Virus record (IMG/VR): IMGVR_UViG_3300032722_000030
Coordinates: 1-51,512 of that record
Length of the DNA: 51,512 nucleotides
DNA from: a virus
Direction: 5' to 3' (one strand)
The translations under genes and the position numbers were made by a program. Below the pieces are notes generated by a model. That model was not told where the DNA came from, searched no databases, and was given only the letters and a program-made list of their open reading frames with translations. Below, piece by piece: positions 1 to 10,290 of this stretch; the stretch's first letter is position 1, and the number at the start of each line of letters is the position of its first letter.

Positions 1-1
1 C

Positions 2-424
2 AACCTTAACTTCCTGTTTGATTCACGTAGGACGCGTCCCAAGCCGCAGAGAAATGGAGCTCAGGGTCGTGGTCAACATGATGATGACTTCTACCTGCAG
101 TTGATGCAGGATCGTGGTCTCATTGAGATTGAGGCGATCACGTTCATTCGCGGTCGTTCTATCCCGAATGCATTCATCATCATCGATGAAGCGCAGAACT
201 TGTCAATGCATGAATTGAAGACGATCATCACACGTGTTGGAGACAACACAAAGATTGTCTTGACCGGTGACATCGAACAGATCGACAACGTTCATGTCGA
301 TGTTTTCACCAACGGTCTGTCATACGCAGTCGAGCGTTTCAAAGAATATCCGATCTCCGGACACGTGACGCTCTTGAAGGGTGAACGTTCAGCGCTCGCC
401 ACGCTCGCCTCACAGATCCTTTGA
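2..424 (+). CDS. phoH: PhoH-like ATPase, C-terminal part
   Basis: This is the 3' end of a PhoH-family P-loop ATPase; the reading frame is open to the left edge, so the Walker A part is outside the window. The visible part has the Walker B-like run AFIIIDEAQNLS and the downstream sensor-type motif TGDIEQID, both hallmarks of the PhoH NTPase domain. PhoH proteins are common in large phages; an RNA/nucleotide-related helicase role is suspected, but the function in infection is not settled. The first ATG seen here lies inside the conserved domain, so it is not the start. The ORF ends at TGA, with 55 nt before the next gene. Confidence 0.9.
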   Translation, partial: NLNFLFDSRRTRPKPQRNGAQGRGQHDDDFYLQLMQDRGLIEIEAITFIRGRSIPNAFIIIDEAQNLSMHELKTIITRVGDNTKIVLTGDIEQIDNVHVDVFTNGLSYAVERFKEYPISGHVTLLKGERSALATLASQIL

Positions 425-479
425 TCTATGCGACGCGATCCCGGCCCTGGGATAGGACACGTGGTATATTTGTCGATGC

Positions 480-1430
480 ATGTCGGGAATTCTTGATAGC
501 AAGTCACGTGTCCTAGACACTGTCATCACCACTGAAGGTCGACGTCAACTCGCCAACGGTGGGATTGACATTCAGTACATCACGTTCACTGACGCTGGAA
601 CCTTCTATAAGGCTGACATAGCGAGCGGCAGTCAAGATGCGACTCAACGGATTTACCTTGAGTCTTGTCAATTGCCACAGGATAACGTGATGTTTCAGGG
701 CAATGACGCCGGTGAAATTCAGGCGTTCGCGAACGCTTCTAGCATTGCGATGAGCAATGGAGGTCAGATCTTGGAATACTCATTCCAAGCACTGACAGGA
801 ACGTTCGTAGGATCACCAATCCAGAGCACCCGTGCGTTGACCGGTCCTGAGTTCGCAACAGCGGCAAATGTTCTGTTGGGTTCGTCTGCTGAGAACCTTA
901 GCAATCTCTATCCCATCGCCTCAACGAATCCTCTGTTTGATGTTGACGGGTTTGAGATGGGACCGAACGAGGTTACGTTCACGATCAACAATGATCGTCC
1001 TGTTCCACAACACATGCACTTAGCGAACATCAATAACCTCGCAAGCGTCTTCTCAGATCCTCGATTTTCGAACCTTGTCAACTTTCAGTTTCTTCCGCCG
1101 ATTAACGTGACGAATAAGTCACCATTGGGAAACTACGTCGGTTTGGGCCTAGTCCGACGCATGTTATTCGAGCACGTCTTCAGCGAGTTGTACTACTACG
1201 AGTCATTGGGCCAGCTACAAAAGATCAATTTTGATCCGACGTCAATCGCAAACAACGTTGTGGGACAGTTCTTTGAGGTAAGCACCGGCAAGGTTAGCAA
1301 GCTTGACGTCATTGACTACGGGATTCATCCCGCATCTAACGCACACGTATTCTTCGTAGGGAAGTGCGTCGTTGACCAGAACGCAACCGACACGTTCCTA
1401 CATCTCTTTACGCTGGTCTTCAGGCCTTGA
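480..1430 (+). CDS. Virion structural protein with N-terminal ILD/GR module
   Basis: A 316-aa protein of unknown exact role, judged structural from its place at the head of a block of large virion genes. Its first ~40 residues (GILDSKSRVLDTV then GRRQLANGG) match the start of the protein at 10984 (GFLDGSSNNILLDAV then GRQFLARND), so the two share an N-terminal module that recurs in T4-like tail/baseplate genes. No enzymatic motif, signal peptide or coiled coil is evident. A TATATT box ends 9 nt before the ATG at 480 and could be its promoter. An ATG at 476 is out of frame and closes after six codons. Function beyond 'virion protein' is inference. Confidence 0.75.
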   Translation: MSGILDSKSRVLDTVITTEGRRQLANGGIDIQYITFTDAGTFYKADIASGSQDATQRIYLESCQLPQDNVMFQGNDAGEIQAFANASSIAMSNGGQILEYSFQALTGTFVGSPIQSTRALTGPEFATAANVLLGSSAENLSNLYPIASTNPLFDVDGFEMGPNEVTFTINNDRPVPQHMHLANINNLASVFSDPRFSNLVNFQFLPPINVTNKSPLGNYVGLGLVRRMLFEHVFSELYYYESLGQLQKINFDPTSIANNVVGQFFEVSTGKVSKLDVIDYGIHPASNAHVFFVGKCVVDQNATDTFLHLFTLVFRP

Positions 1431-1436
1431 GCTGAC

Positions 1437-3917
1437 ATGTACTTCAAGCTTCCACAGACACCAAAAGTCCTCAACGTTGATGATGACTTTGCTCATCTAT
1501 TGACAGTCGCCGCCAATGGTGATCTGAATTTCGAGTTTGAGTATTCGATATCACAGGATGATGTCGTAAAGTACAAAGTGCAGAAATTGACGATCAACGT
1601 CGCGACACGTGTCATACCTCCAAAGCCATTGTTCGGTAATTCACAAAGAGGTGTCATTGACACACGTTCTCTGGTTTCAAACATAAAATCGACTACGATT
1701 GACGCAAAGACGAAGCAGCAACAACAGAATGCGTACGTGATCGCTTCTGTTGATTGCGACATCGCTGCGCTGATCAACAATGACATAATGCCGCAATTGC
1801 AGGCCGGCGTTCCACTGTCCAGCATTCCATCGTTGAATCATCCTCGATTGACGCTTGTTAGCGCAAGTGACACCAAGAACAATAACAATCCTCAACCTGT
1901 TCTGCAGACCGTAACCAACAGCAAAGCAGTACCGAATCAGAAGGCAAGCAGGGCTGCATCTGCTGCTGCGAACACGAAAGCGCTTTCAGTTGAGATGATC
2001 ACACGTCAAGGTCTAGATCCTTCGCATGCACTCAACCTCACGCCACGTTCATCGTCGGAGTATGCTACGTTGGGAGGCCTGTCAAATACGTCGACAATGC
2101 AGGAGTTGATCACTGATCCGGCCGCGCAGCTGATGAACGCAAGGATCTTTCCAGTCACCACGTCAATTCCTCCAACCTCTACGATCGATGTTGCTGATGC
2201 TGACGGTGTGCAGGTTTTGCAATCAGTGACAAATGGCGTGTTGTTCGCGAAGATCAATGTTCTCATTCCAAAAGCAAAATTGATGCTGATGGGTAAGCCT
2301 GTCACGCAGGTCTTTGTTGAGTTCGATCTGATTAGCTCGAGCAATGGAATGAAAATCAACACGATCAATAAGACGCTCGATCTGCAGAAGCACATCCTCG
2401 TGTATCATACGCCTAAGACACCACCTCAGTTGAGCGTGACAATTCCTCCAAGGTCGTACACAGGAACGCTGGAAATCAAGCAAGTTGACACAAGTGCAGT
2501 CGGCATCGACGTCTACAAGAAGACGTTGTGGGCAACGAATGCTGACACTGACAGCTACAATCTCGTAGGTTCGTATCAGTTGACAAGCAAACAACAATCA
2601 ACAAAGATCAGCGTTGATGTTCCAACGTATTCATCCGTCGTGTACAGGGTCATACCGACAGGCCAACAACCTGCGAAGGGATTCGAATACACGAATGTTG
2701 TCATCAAGCCAGGACGTTATTCTCCCATCTCGGCGTCTGTTGTCACAGTCACGCAGATCGACAAAGGTGTGGAAGTTTCAGTAAGAAGCCTTCCTACAAA
2801 CGCAGTTGCCGTTCAATTGTTGCGATGGAACATGACCACGTTTGATTCATCACCAACGTTTCTCAACAATGACGTTTGCTTCATCGATGATGCGTCACGC
2901 GCTGCAGATCTGTTGACTACAATTGACAGCACTGTGTCACAGGACAACATCTACAAGTACGCTGCGCGTATCATCTATAAGGATGGAAACGTAAAGGACG
3001 TCGGTGCTGCGGTCATTGAGTTCTTGCAACCTCAGAACGGCCTTGTTGATGTGCAGTACACAAACTTGAACGTCACCAACGATTCAACGCCGAACGTCAC
3101 GTTTGATCTGTCGTTCAACGTGAATAGCACGAACATGGATCAGATCAAGCAGATGCTTGCGAACCAGGGAATGAGTGACATTTTTTCAGGTGACGTTGCA
3201 ACGCAACGTGACGAGCTCGCTAAGCTTCTTGCATTCTCAATTGACAGGGTTGACCTCACGTCAGGTGAACGAGAGAGCTTCCGTATCATGACGGCTACAC
3301 ACTTTGACGACGATGCCCTCAGAAAAAATCAGGCGATCAAACCACTGGTCTATGGACGTAATTACCGGTACGAAATATACCCGATGCTGCGTGCTCCTGA
3401 GACGATGTTCGATAAATTCGTGAAGACTTCAACCGATCCGACAACGTTGAAGACGTACACTTTCAGTCCTGCAAAATTCCTTCACCCACTAGCACTGAAC
3501 AAGGGGACGATTGTCTCTACAAACGGCGCATCACAAAGGTACGCAAAGGATCCCATGGGCTTCGGAACCGTGGGTGACGTTACAACCATCGATATCTCAA
3601 TGAATTTGCTACCAATTTCATTGAGCAATGTCATCGCGTCCAACTTCGATCGCTACCTCAACCTCATCACGTGGACGGTCGTAGGTGACATAACACGCAT
3701 CGATTCATTTCTCATCTTCAAGGAAGTACACGGCATCAGGACGCCGATCGGAAAATCGCATTCTCAGTTTTCTTCTGGAATGTGTCAGTTCATGCACGAA
3801 ATCACAAACGATGATGTGGGTGAACTGTTTTACGTCATCCTACCTGTCATGAACGATTACAATGACGCGCCCGAAGTAAAGACGAACACACTTACGATTG
3901 AAAGCGCGCCGTCATGA
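1437..3917 (+). CDS. Large virion structural protein with Fn3-like segments
   Basis: An 826-aa protein with beta-rich sequence. From about residue 325 a proline-led segment (TPPQLSVTIPPRSYTGTLEI) followed by YxV-type strands looks like fibronectin-III-like modules, and another such segment is near the C-terminus (LNLITWTVVGDITRIDSFL). Residues 95-180 are low-complexity, rich in Q, N, S and A, a likely linker. No catalytic motif is seen. It follows the previous gene by 6 nt and its stop overlaps the next start (ATGA), so it is co-translated with its neighbours. Tail, baseplate or fibre component is inferred from size, domains and context. Confidence 0.7.
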   Translation: MYFKLPQTPKVLNVDDDFAHLLTVAANGDLNFEFEYSISQDDVVKYKVQKLTINVATRVIPPKPLFGNSQRGVIDTRSLVSNIKSTTIDAKTKQQQQNAYVIASVDCDIAALINNDIMPQLQAGVPLSSIPSLNHPRLTLVSASDTKNNNNPQPVLQTVTNSKAVPNQKASRAASAAANTKALSVEMITRQGLDPSHALNLTPRSSSEYATLGGLSNTSTMQELITDPAAQLMNARIFPVTTSIPPTSTIDVADADGVQVLQSVTNGVLFAKINVLIPKAKLMLMGKPVTQVFVEFDLISSSNGMKINTINKTLDLQKHILVYHTPKTPPQLSVTIPPRSYTGTLEIKQVDTSAVGIDVYKKTLWATNADTDSYNLVGSYQLTSKQQSTKISVDVPTYSSVVYRVIPTGQQPAKGFEYTNVVIKPGRYSPISASVVTVTQIDKGVEVSVRSLPTNAVAVQLLRWNMTTFDSSPTFLNNDVCFIDDASRAADLLTTIDSTVSQDNIYKYAARIIYKDGNVKDVGAAVIEFLQPQNGLVDVQYTNLNVTNDSTPNVTFDLSFNVNSTNMDQIKQMLANQGMSDIFSGDVATQRDELAKLLAFSIDRVDLTSGERESFRIMTATHFDDDALRKNQAIKPLVYGRNYRYEIYPMLRAPETMFDKFVKTSTDPTTLKTYTFSPAKFLHPLALNKGTIVSTNGASQRYAKDPMGFGTVGDVTTIDISMNLLPISLSNVIASNFDRYLNLITWTVVGDITRIDSFLIFKEVHGIRTPIGKSHSQFSSGMCQFMHEITNDDVGELFYVILPVMNDYNDAPEVKTNTLTIESAPS

Positions 3918-6900
3918 AATCACTCACAGGAAACAATGGCAGCCCAGTGAACGTGGGTAACATGACGGTGCAACCGAAGGCGCTCTCTAGCGTAACAAGT
4001 CAAGTGAGCCGCCTCAGTACGACACTTTCATCGCCCCAATCATTGGGAACTGTTAAACCTACAGAGGTCAGCGTTAGCCTACCGGTCATCTCTCGCGCAG
4101 TAACAAATGTGACTGCTAGTCCGAAGATTTCCGTGTCAGACATAGTCAGCAGGCTCTCTGCACCCGGTACCATCTTTTCACGCAGCAACATTTCAAATCA
4201 CGTCATGCCAACATTTTCGTTGGCATTGAACGCCAGTAAGGTGTTAAAACCTCTGAACGATAACACAGTTCCAACCGCTAGCCTCAGTTTCACTGAGCAG
4301 GTGACCGGCCTGTCGAATGAACGTCCTGAGATCGTAATGTTGACACATTTCGAACCGCTAGCGATCAACACGACTGAAAGGCCGGTGTTGAAGTTGCCGA
4401 TGCCCATCGAAGGCCTGACGAACTTTTCTCTGACTGACGTGGGCAAGTACATCAATGCACAAGCGTCAATGCGTGCAATGATCACGTGTACCACGTTCAA
4501 TCATTTTGCGTCATTGATAGATCAGAACCCAGCGATCGCGCAGGCAGTTGTAGAACGTACGACAACGCTTGGCCAGGCAATATCAGGTCTGAATGATGAC
4601 GCAGCTTTTCTACTGAATCTTGTCCGGATCATCGAGAGCAACAAGAGCCAGCTCGATCTAAGACACAACATTTACAACGTAAGCACTTCACAACAGTCGG
4701 GTACTTCGCCCGCGCCCATCAACTACACATCATTTCCATTGTCATATGGAAATCTTGCAACGATGGAATTGCTTGGTTATCAGATTGGAACTGTCACAGG
4801 CACTTACACTTCAACGAAGGTGTGGATGCAGCTTCTTGCTGAGTTGAAGGCGATATTGCGATATCACACATTGAATCTCGTGAACATGCCACCCAACCTT
4901 GAGTTGCATGACACGTCAGCAACTTCCATTCTTGATCCTTCTGTGTTGTACAAGAGCAGTTACTTTGACATGAATGTGATCACATCAGCGTCAGTGCCGC
5001 TTACGCTGACGCAGATCGCGAACGTGTCATCAGATGACGTTCAATCGCTCATCACAAACACAGTGAGTCCATTGTTCGGAATGCTTTACTCGAGCGTGGC
5101 GATCAGCGGTAACGTTGAACGCTGGATCGCAGGGCTAGCGCACCTGTTGACTCGTGAGTACCGATATTCGTATGGATTATCGAAGCCATCAGTGAAGAAC
5201 ACGTTGTCTGGATTCTACGGCTACAATGTGTCAAATGCTGGGAATCAGAACGTATTCGACTATGTCATAGGTGAATTTGGTAGCAGCATCACTGACTTCC
5301 CTGAATACACTCCGAACGCACTCGTGTCACTTGCGATGACGTTGAACTCACCTCCCGGAGGAGGAGCTCAGCAACGTGTTCTGACGTTCGAACCAACGTC
5401 TGTGAAGAACACCGTCGGTACGTACCTCCCGGGAGGTGATTTTTACTTTGACAACGTTCTACGAACTGATGGCACGCGCTTCGACACTTCGAACGTCGAT
5501 TACTTTGCATCGCGCTTGCAGGATCAGTACAACAATTTCATGACGATCGTCAATGGATTGAACCTGTACTCGTCACCGTCAAGCGACATCGATGCTAGCG
5601 GCGCTTTCTTGAATGATATCGACTCTCTCATCACAAAGTTTGCATCAGAGTTGATTGATACGAACTCGGGCGATGTGCTTGAAGAAATTAGCAAGGATCT
5701 GATGTGCGCAGTCTATGCTCGCGCAAAGATGGACGTCAGTCTTAGGTCGATGTTGTTTATGCTTGTGCTAGCACGGGTCCTGAGCCCGAATGACGGAAAT
5801 CATTCGACGTACACGCTCGCTCAAGCTCTGACATCGATGGGTTATTCATCGTCAGAACAAGCGGCATTGCTTAAGCAACAAGCTGAGCTCAATAAACCAG
5901 GAACTGTCGGAGGAGAGTTGTCGGCCTATGCGCAGGCTCAACAACTTGTCTCGAGCAAGAGCTCAGCTGCGGCTGTGAACACACCTGATGCGACGGTAAG
6001 TACATTGATCAAGATGGTTGAGAAGCACCTTGCATCAACGTTCAAGCCGTCGGCCGCCGCGACGCAGCTTGTCACAAATTTCGTGAATTCATCGCTACAG
6101 AGCGCGGGTTATGGAGAATCTGCAACGCTGATCGATCCTGCATTGACGCCCAACAAGATCACTCATGCATTGAAGAGTGGATCGCGCGTCACCGGAATCA
6201 TGCACAGATTCATCAATGATGTCATCAAACAATTTTCAGTGGCAACGAAGGCAATTCAACACGGACGTACTCTGTTCAGCAATCAAATTGATACTGCGCT
6301 TGTTGCGATTGCATTTGACTTTGCAATCTCAATGGTCGCTGCGTACACAGGTCAACAGATCGTCGGCACGACAAACGTTCAAAACGTTGCATATAGCTCG
6401 AGGGTCTATCAGGGCGTTAGCAACGCGTACGTCGTGTCACAATCATCTAAGAACTTTGCGATGTCGTACAACAGCCTGACGCAACTTGCTCTTGCAGAGG
6501 ACGAACGGACGTCAATGTTGTTGGGCACCGTCATCAACGTTCCGAATACATTGCAGAACTCAATGACTGGCATGAGCAACTATCTCAAAAGCCAGGTGGT
6601 TGTCTCAAAGTTGTCAGAGATCAACGATAAACTTGGAGACAATTCTGCGTTGCTGCAGGTTCTGTGTACAGAACAACAGATCATGATGTTAGCATCAACT
6701 GTCAACAACCTAACATCAACGTTCAATGCCGACAGCAATTCGTCTGGTACAACGTCTTCGCAACTTGCGAACGATCCCTCGGCGAATAGCGAGATCACGA
6801 TCCTCGATCAATCAAACGTTACGCAGCAAACACTTACGGCACTGTACGGCTTCCTAAACAATGCAGGTCTCGCAACACCTGAGGCTACGAACAAGCACAT

Positions 6901-8275
6901 TCTGACGGTTGGTGTACCTCTTGGGTTTACGCAGCAATTGAAACAGTCTGTGAACGTGCAGAACAGCACGAACGGTTCGTCAAACGTCAAGCGGAACGAT
7001 CTTGTTTGGGTGACAGTGAGCAAGGTTGACGTAACGAATCCTGACATCATTTACAAACCGGTTAGTTGCCTGTTCGAGATGTCGAGATTCCCTCTCTGGA
7101 ATTCAGCAGGACAGTGGTTACCACTTCCTCAGTCGCCTGGGTTGGCAGACGTCATAAATTCAATCCCAACACAGAACTTTTCGACTAGCCTAGAATCGCC
7201 GACTTCTATCTCTACGACTAACGGTGTCGAGTATGCCTCTGCGGCGATTGCAAGGGGTACAGGAATCACGGGCGCTGGCGCTGCATTCGCGGATCCGGCA
7301 TATTCTTTCCTGACAGCAGCGCAGAAGGCTGAGATCCTCTTCAACCACGTGGGAAGTCAGTTGCTTGAGGTGTACATCGAGCTCATGACTGGCATCAACG
7401 TTGCAGAATACAATTTCCATCTGGGACCCATCCCCACGCCGGTAGAACCAGCGTTTGTGCAAACGTGTGTTCAGCAAACAGTGCAGCAAGCTGCGAACGC
7501 TTCGCAGGCAAATGCATCAACTTCATCCACAAACACATCAAGTTCTGGCGGCGTTCTGTTCTCAACAACTTCGAACAAAGCTTCAACGCCCACACGAGGA
7601 GGCCCGCCCGGCGCGACACAACGTAGACCCATGTTGAGTAATGCAGCTGGAACTGCAGGCAATGCAGGGACAACAGCAACGTTCAGAGGAGCACAACAAG
7701 GTACGCCTCAGGCTGTTCCCTTGCAACAGCAGGCGTCAAAAGGCAACGTTGCGTCAAATCTCAATCTTCTTCGTGCGAAAGACATTCCTTCTATCGTGTC
7801 ATCGCTTCAAGCAATGTCATCATTCTCACAGACGCTTTCTTCAGTGTCAGCGCCAGAGTCCTTGAACCAGTACGTTCTTGTGCCGAAGCAGTTTGAACGT
7901 GTCTTTAATATCATCGTCGATGGTCGTGATTTCGAAGTTGACTATGCAGCGACGACTGCTACGCCGTTCGGTACCGCAGCGTTGAACCTTGCGATCGCTA
8001 ACGGTGATATCATTCCTAATCCAAATCAACCTGGCGCTGCAACCGGAACGATGAACGCTATCATCAACAGTCTGTCGCCAACCATGCCCGCAGGCAGCGA
8101 GGTGGGTTACCCGCAAAATGCGCAACCTAATAACGTGAACAACTACGTTGATCGTACTAAGAACCAAAACGACGGTGTCGTCGATGTGTACTATGTGACG
8201 ATCGAGACCTTTGATGAGAACGCTCCCACGACATCTACGTTGCCGTCAACGACACAACTAAGGACAAATTCCTGA
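3914..8275 (+). CDS. Very large virion structural protein (1453 aa)
   Basis: The largest uninterrupted gene of the first structural block. The sequence is rich in S, T, N, A and Q, with many long amphipathic stretches and no recognisable enzyme motif. Residues about 1190-1290 are a low-complexity linker rich in A, S, Q, T and G (for example NASQANASTSSTNTSSSGG). The C-terminal ~150 residues look folded again. Its start overlaps the upstream stop and its stop overlaps the downstream start (TGATG), so the three genes at 1437, 3914 and 8275 form a strictly coupled set. A baseplate or tail-surface role is possible, but I do not recognise the family. Confidence 0.65.
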   Translation: MKSLTGNNGSPVNVGNMTVQPKALSSVTSQVSRLSTTLSSPQSLGTVKPTEVSVSLPVISRAVTNVTASPKISVSDIVSRLSAPGTIFSRSNISNHVMPTFSLALNASKVLKPLNDNTVPTASLSFTEQVTGLSNERPEIVMLTHFEPLAINTTERPVLKLPMPIEGLTNFSLTDVGKYINAQASMRAMITCTTFNHFASLIDQNPAIAQAVVERTTTLGQAISGLNDDAAFLLNLVRIIESNKSQLDLRHNIYNVSTSQQSGTSPAPINYTSFPLSYGNLATMELLGYQIGTVTGTYTSTKVWMQLLAELKAILRYHTLNLVNMPPNLELHDTSATSILDPSVLYKSSYFDMNVITSASVPLTLTQIANVSSDDVQSLITNTVSPLFGMLYSSVAISGNVERWIAGLAHLLTREYRYSYGLSKPSVKNTLSGFYGYNVSNAGNQNVFDYVIGEFGSSITDFPEYTPNALVSLAMTLNSPPGGGAQQRVLTFEPTSVKNTVGTYLPGGDFYFDNVLRTDGTRFDTSNVDYFASRLQDQYNNFMTIVNGLNLYSSPSSDIDASGAFLNDIDSLITKFASELIDTNSGDVLEEISKDLMCAVYARAKMDVSLRSMLFMLVLARVLSPNDGNHSTYTLAQALTSMGYSSSEQAALLKQQAELNKPGTVGGELSAYAQAQQLVSSKSSAAAVNTPDATVSTLIKMVEKHLASTFKPSAAATQLVTNFVNSSLQSAGYGESATLIDPALTPNKITHALKSGSRVTGIMHRFINDVIKQFSVATKAIQHGRTLFSNQIDTALVAIAFDFAISMVAAYTGQQIVGTTNVQNVAYSSRVYQGVSNAYVVSQSSKNFAMSYNSLTQLALAEDERTSMLLGTVINVPNTLQNSMTGMSNYLKSQVVVSKLSEINDKLGDNSALLQVLCTEQQIMMLASTVNNLTSTFNADSNSSGTTSSQLANDPSANSEITILDQSNVTQQTLTALYGFLNNAGLATPEATNKHILTVGVPLGFTQQLKQSVNVQNSTNGSSNVKRNDLVWVTVSKVDVTNPDIIYKPVSCLFEMSRFPLWNSAGQWLPLPQSPGLADVINSIPTQNFSTSLESPTSISTTNGVEYASAAIARGTGITGAGAAFADPAYSFLTAAQKAEILFNHVGSQLLEVYIELMTGINVAEYNFHLGPIPTPVEPAFVQTCVQQTVQQAANASQANASTSSTNTSSSGGVLFSTTSNKASTPTRGGPPGATQRRPMLSNAAGTAGNAGTTATFRGAQQGTPQAVPLQQQASKGNVASNLNLLRAKDIPSIVSSLQAMSSFSQTLSSVSAPESLNQYVLVPKQFERVFNIIVDGRDFEVDYAATTATPFGTAALNLAIANGDIIPNPNQPGAATGTMNAIINSLSPTMPAGSEVGYPQNAQPNNVNNYVDRTKNQNDGVVDVYYVTIETFDENAPTTSTLPSTTQLRTNS

Positions 8276-10239
8276 TGAGTATCTCACAACCATCGCGTTT
8301 AGTCTACGTTGTTGATGTACCCGAAACTGAAGGGGTGCAGGCTACGTTCGAATACAACTTCTTCACTCCTGATGAATGTGTGAACGCAACGGGAGGCGTT
8401 CCGTCGATCTTTCTGACGCGCCCGGGCGCAGAGATAGACTCTGCGTTCATTCAGTATTCTGTCACTCGTGCTCCCAGAGCCGTGAAGATAACATGGACGC
8501 CTACGAAATTGGGCGATGTTGGAAATCAAGTTAGTGCAGTGCTTCAACGTAACAAGTCATTCAATACGTCGGGTGTGCAGAACGGTTCTCTCATACTTGA
8601 CAACCTCAGCAGCGTGATCAATGAGGATGCATTTGCGTCAAACAACTACGTCAATGTGCACTTCTGCGACGGTAATATCGACTCAAAGGTCCATGAAATC
8701 GTTTCAGGTACTATGACGCAGCAGATGCTGCAATTGCCCACGAATGACAACACAACCACGGCAAATGTAGCTGCTACGCTTTCAACCACCCTCCCAGGAT
8801 ACGTTGATCAGAACCTGATCAATCAAGCGTTGTCTCAGGCATCACAATCAGGTGTGACATTTTCTGCGCAGTCTGTCACAGACGGTCAAGCATCGAGCTT
8901 TGGGTTGAAAGGAGGTTCGTCAGCTTTCGGTACGTTTTTTCCGATCAAGAATGAATTCTTCTCTAGCTTGAAACGTGCAGGTATCAACGTACAGATCAAC
9001 ACAAAATACATGTATGACCTGATTGACAGGGCGATCGCAGATCCAACAGCGACAACGGCCACCGACCTTGTCAACATTCAAGGGTTCAGCAAGCAGGCAA
9101 AGCAATCTGCGAACCAGCGAGGTTCTAGCACGATCTCTGAGGATGAATTCAAGACTACGCTGACGTATTTCGACGTTCAGAGTGCAGAACAAACGTCGTT
9201 CCAGGCACAGAAATACGGTCTTGAGATCGTTGGATACATCATCGACAAATTCGAGGTGAGTTCTGACGGTACTACGACGGTATGTCCTCCCATCGTCATT
9301 GACGATCCTAGCATTGGGTTGACAGCTGACTATCAGGTCAAATTCAATACGAACTATTGCTACATGGTCAGGACAATTGCAGTGCTGACGTTGCCGGCAG
9401 TCAATGACGATGGAAGCGGTGACATTGCAATCACAAAGACGCTAGTGAGCAGCAAGCCATCACAACGTGTCACTATCTCAACATTGAAGCTAGACGCTCC
9501 TCCTCCACCCGGTGACATCAATTTCGTATGGAATTATGGTACGAATCGTTTGATGGTAACATGGGCATTTCCTGTCACAAGCGAGCGTGACATCAAACAA
9601 TTTCAGGTCTTCAGGCGCTCGACTGTACTGTTGCCGTTCGAGTTGCACAAACAGTACAATTTTGATGATTCGTACGTTCCGTTCCCGTGCCCCGAAGTTC
9701 CAGATCCCAGTTTGCTAGAGACGTTGACTGATCCATGTTGCTGGTGGATCGACGATACCTTCGACTGGGACGTGAACACGACGTCATCGAAAGGCTACAT
9801 CTACGCCGTCGCTGCGATAGATGCTCACGGACAGACGAGCAACTATTCTGCACAATTCCTCGTGTGGTTTGACAGGTTTCAGAACAAGATCCAGAAGAAG
9901 TTGATCAGCCACATCGGCGCACCAAAATCATACCCAAACATGTATGTTGAGGGACAACTGTTCATCGATACAATTCGAACGTCTGGGAAGCCCAACATGA
10001 GCCTGTACTTCAACCCTCAATATTACTACACGACTGACGACACCGGCCGCTCGAGCCCTGCATTGCAGACGATTCAGAACGGTGGCGCATACAAGTTACA
10101 GTTCATTAATGTCGATAATTTCGGTGCGGCTGAGGTTGACATCACGATCAACGATCTCACGTCGCAGGTGGAACAACCGATCGCGCCTTCGATTATCACG
10201 TTTGGTCCCAAGCGCCGAAATTTGAGCAACAACCAGTGA
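8275..10239 (+). CDS. Virion structural protein with Fn3-like domain
   Basis: A 654-aa protein. Residues about 408-545 form a fibronectin-III-like module: the proline lead APPPPGDINFVWNYGTNRL is followed by MVTWAFP, IKQFQVFRR, and later YIYAVAAIDAHGQTSNYS, the classic strand pattern. The C-terminal ~100 residues (YVEGQLFIDT, SLYFNPQYYY) look like a second beta domain. The ATG overlaps the previous stop. Fn3-bearing phage proteins usually sit on the tail or baseplate and may touch carbohydrate on the host, so an adsorption-apparatus role is likely by context; no catalytic residues are apparent. Confidence 0.7.
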   Translation: MSISQPSRLVYVVDVPETEGVQATFEYNFFTPDECVNATGGVPSIFLTRPGAEIDSAFIQYSVTRAPRAVKITWTPTKLGDVGNQVSAVLQRNKSFNTSGVQNGSLILDNLSSVINEDAFASNNYVNVHFCDGNIDSKVHEIVSGTMTQQMLQLPTNDNTTTANVAATLSTTLPGYVDQNLINQALSQASQSGVTFSAQSVTDGQASSFGLKGGSSAFGTFFPIKNEFFSSLKRAGINVQINTKYMYDLIDRAIADPTATTATDLVNIQGFSKQAKQSANQRGSSTISEDEFKTTLTYFDVQSAEQTSFQAQKYGLEIVGYIIDKFEVSSDGTTTVCPPIVIDDPSIGLTADYQVKFNTNYCYMVRTIAVLTLPAVNDDGSGDIAITKTLVSSKPSQRVTISTLKLDAPPPPGDINFVWNYGTNRLMVTWAFPVTSERDIKQFQVFRRSTVLLPFELHKQYNFDDSYVPFPCPEVPDPSLLETLTDPCCWWIDDTFDWDVNTTSSKGYIYAVAAIDAHGQTSNYSAQFLVWFDRFQNKIQKKLISHIGAPKSYPNMYVEGQLFIDTIRTSGKPNMSLYFNPQYYYTTDDTGRSSPALQTIQNGGAYKLQFINVDNFGAAEVDITINDLTSQVEQPIAPSIITFGPKRRNLSNNQ

Positions 10240-10248
10240 CGAACGATG

Positions 10249-10287
10249 TAGGATGAAGACATGTACCTGCTTGACGTCACTAGGTGA
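10249..10287 (+). promoter_or_regulatory. -10 box plus 8-codon leader ORF before GIY-YIG gene
   Basis: TAGGAT (10249-10254) is followed after 6 nt by ATG at 10261, which opens a mini-ORF MYLLDVTR ending in TGA at 10285-10287. Three nt later the homing endonuclease starts at 10291. The AGGTGA that would serve as ribosome-binding site for the endonuclease lies in the last codons of the mini-ORF. No clear -35 is seen. The same layout occurs before the portal gene (24105-24141). Promoter and translated leader are inferred from pattern only. Confidence 0.4.
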
Positions 10288-10290
10288 ACA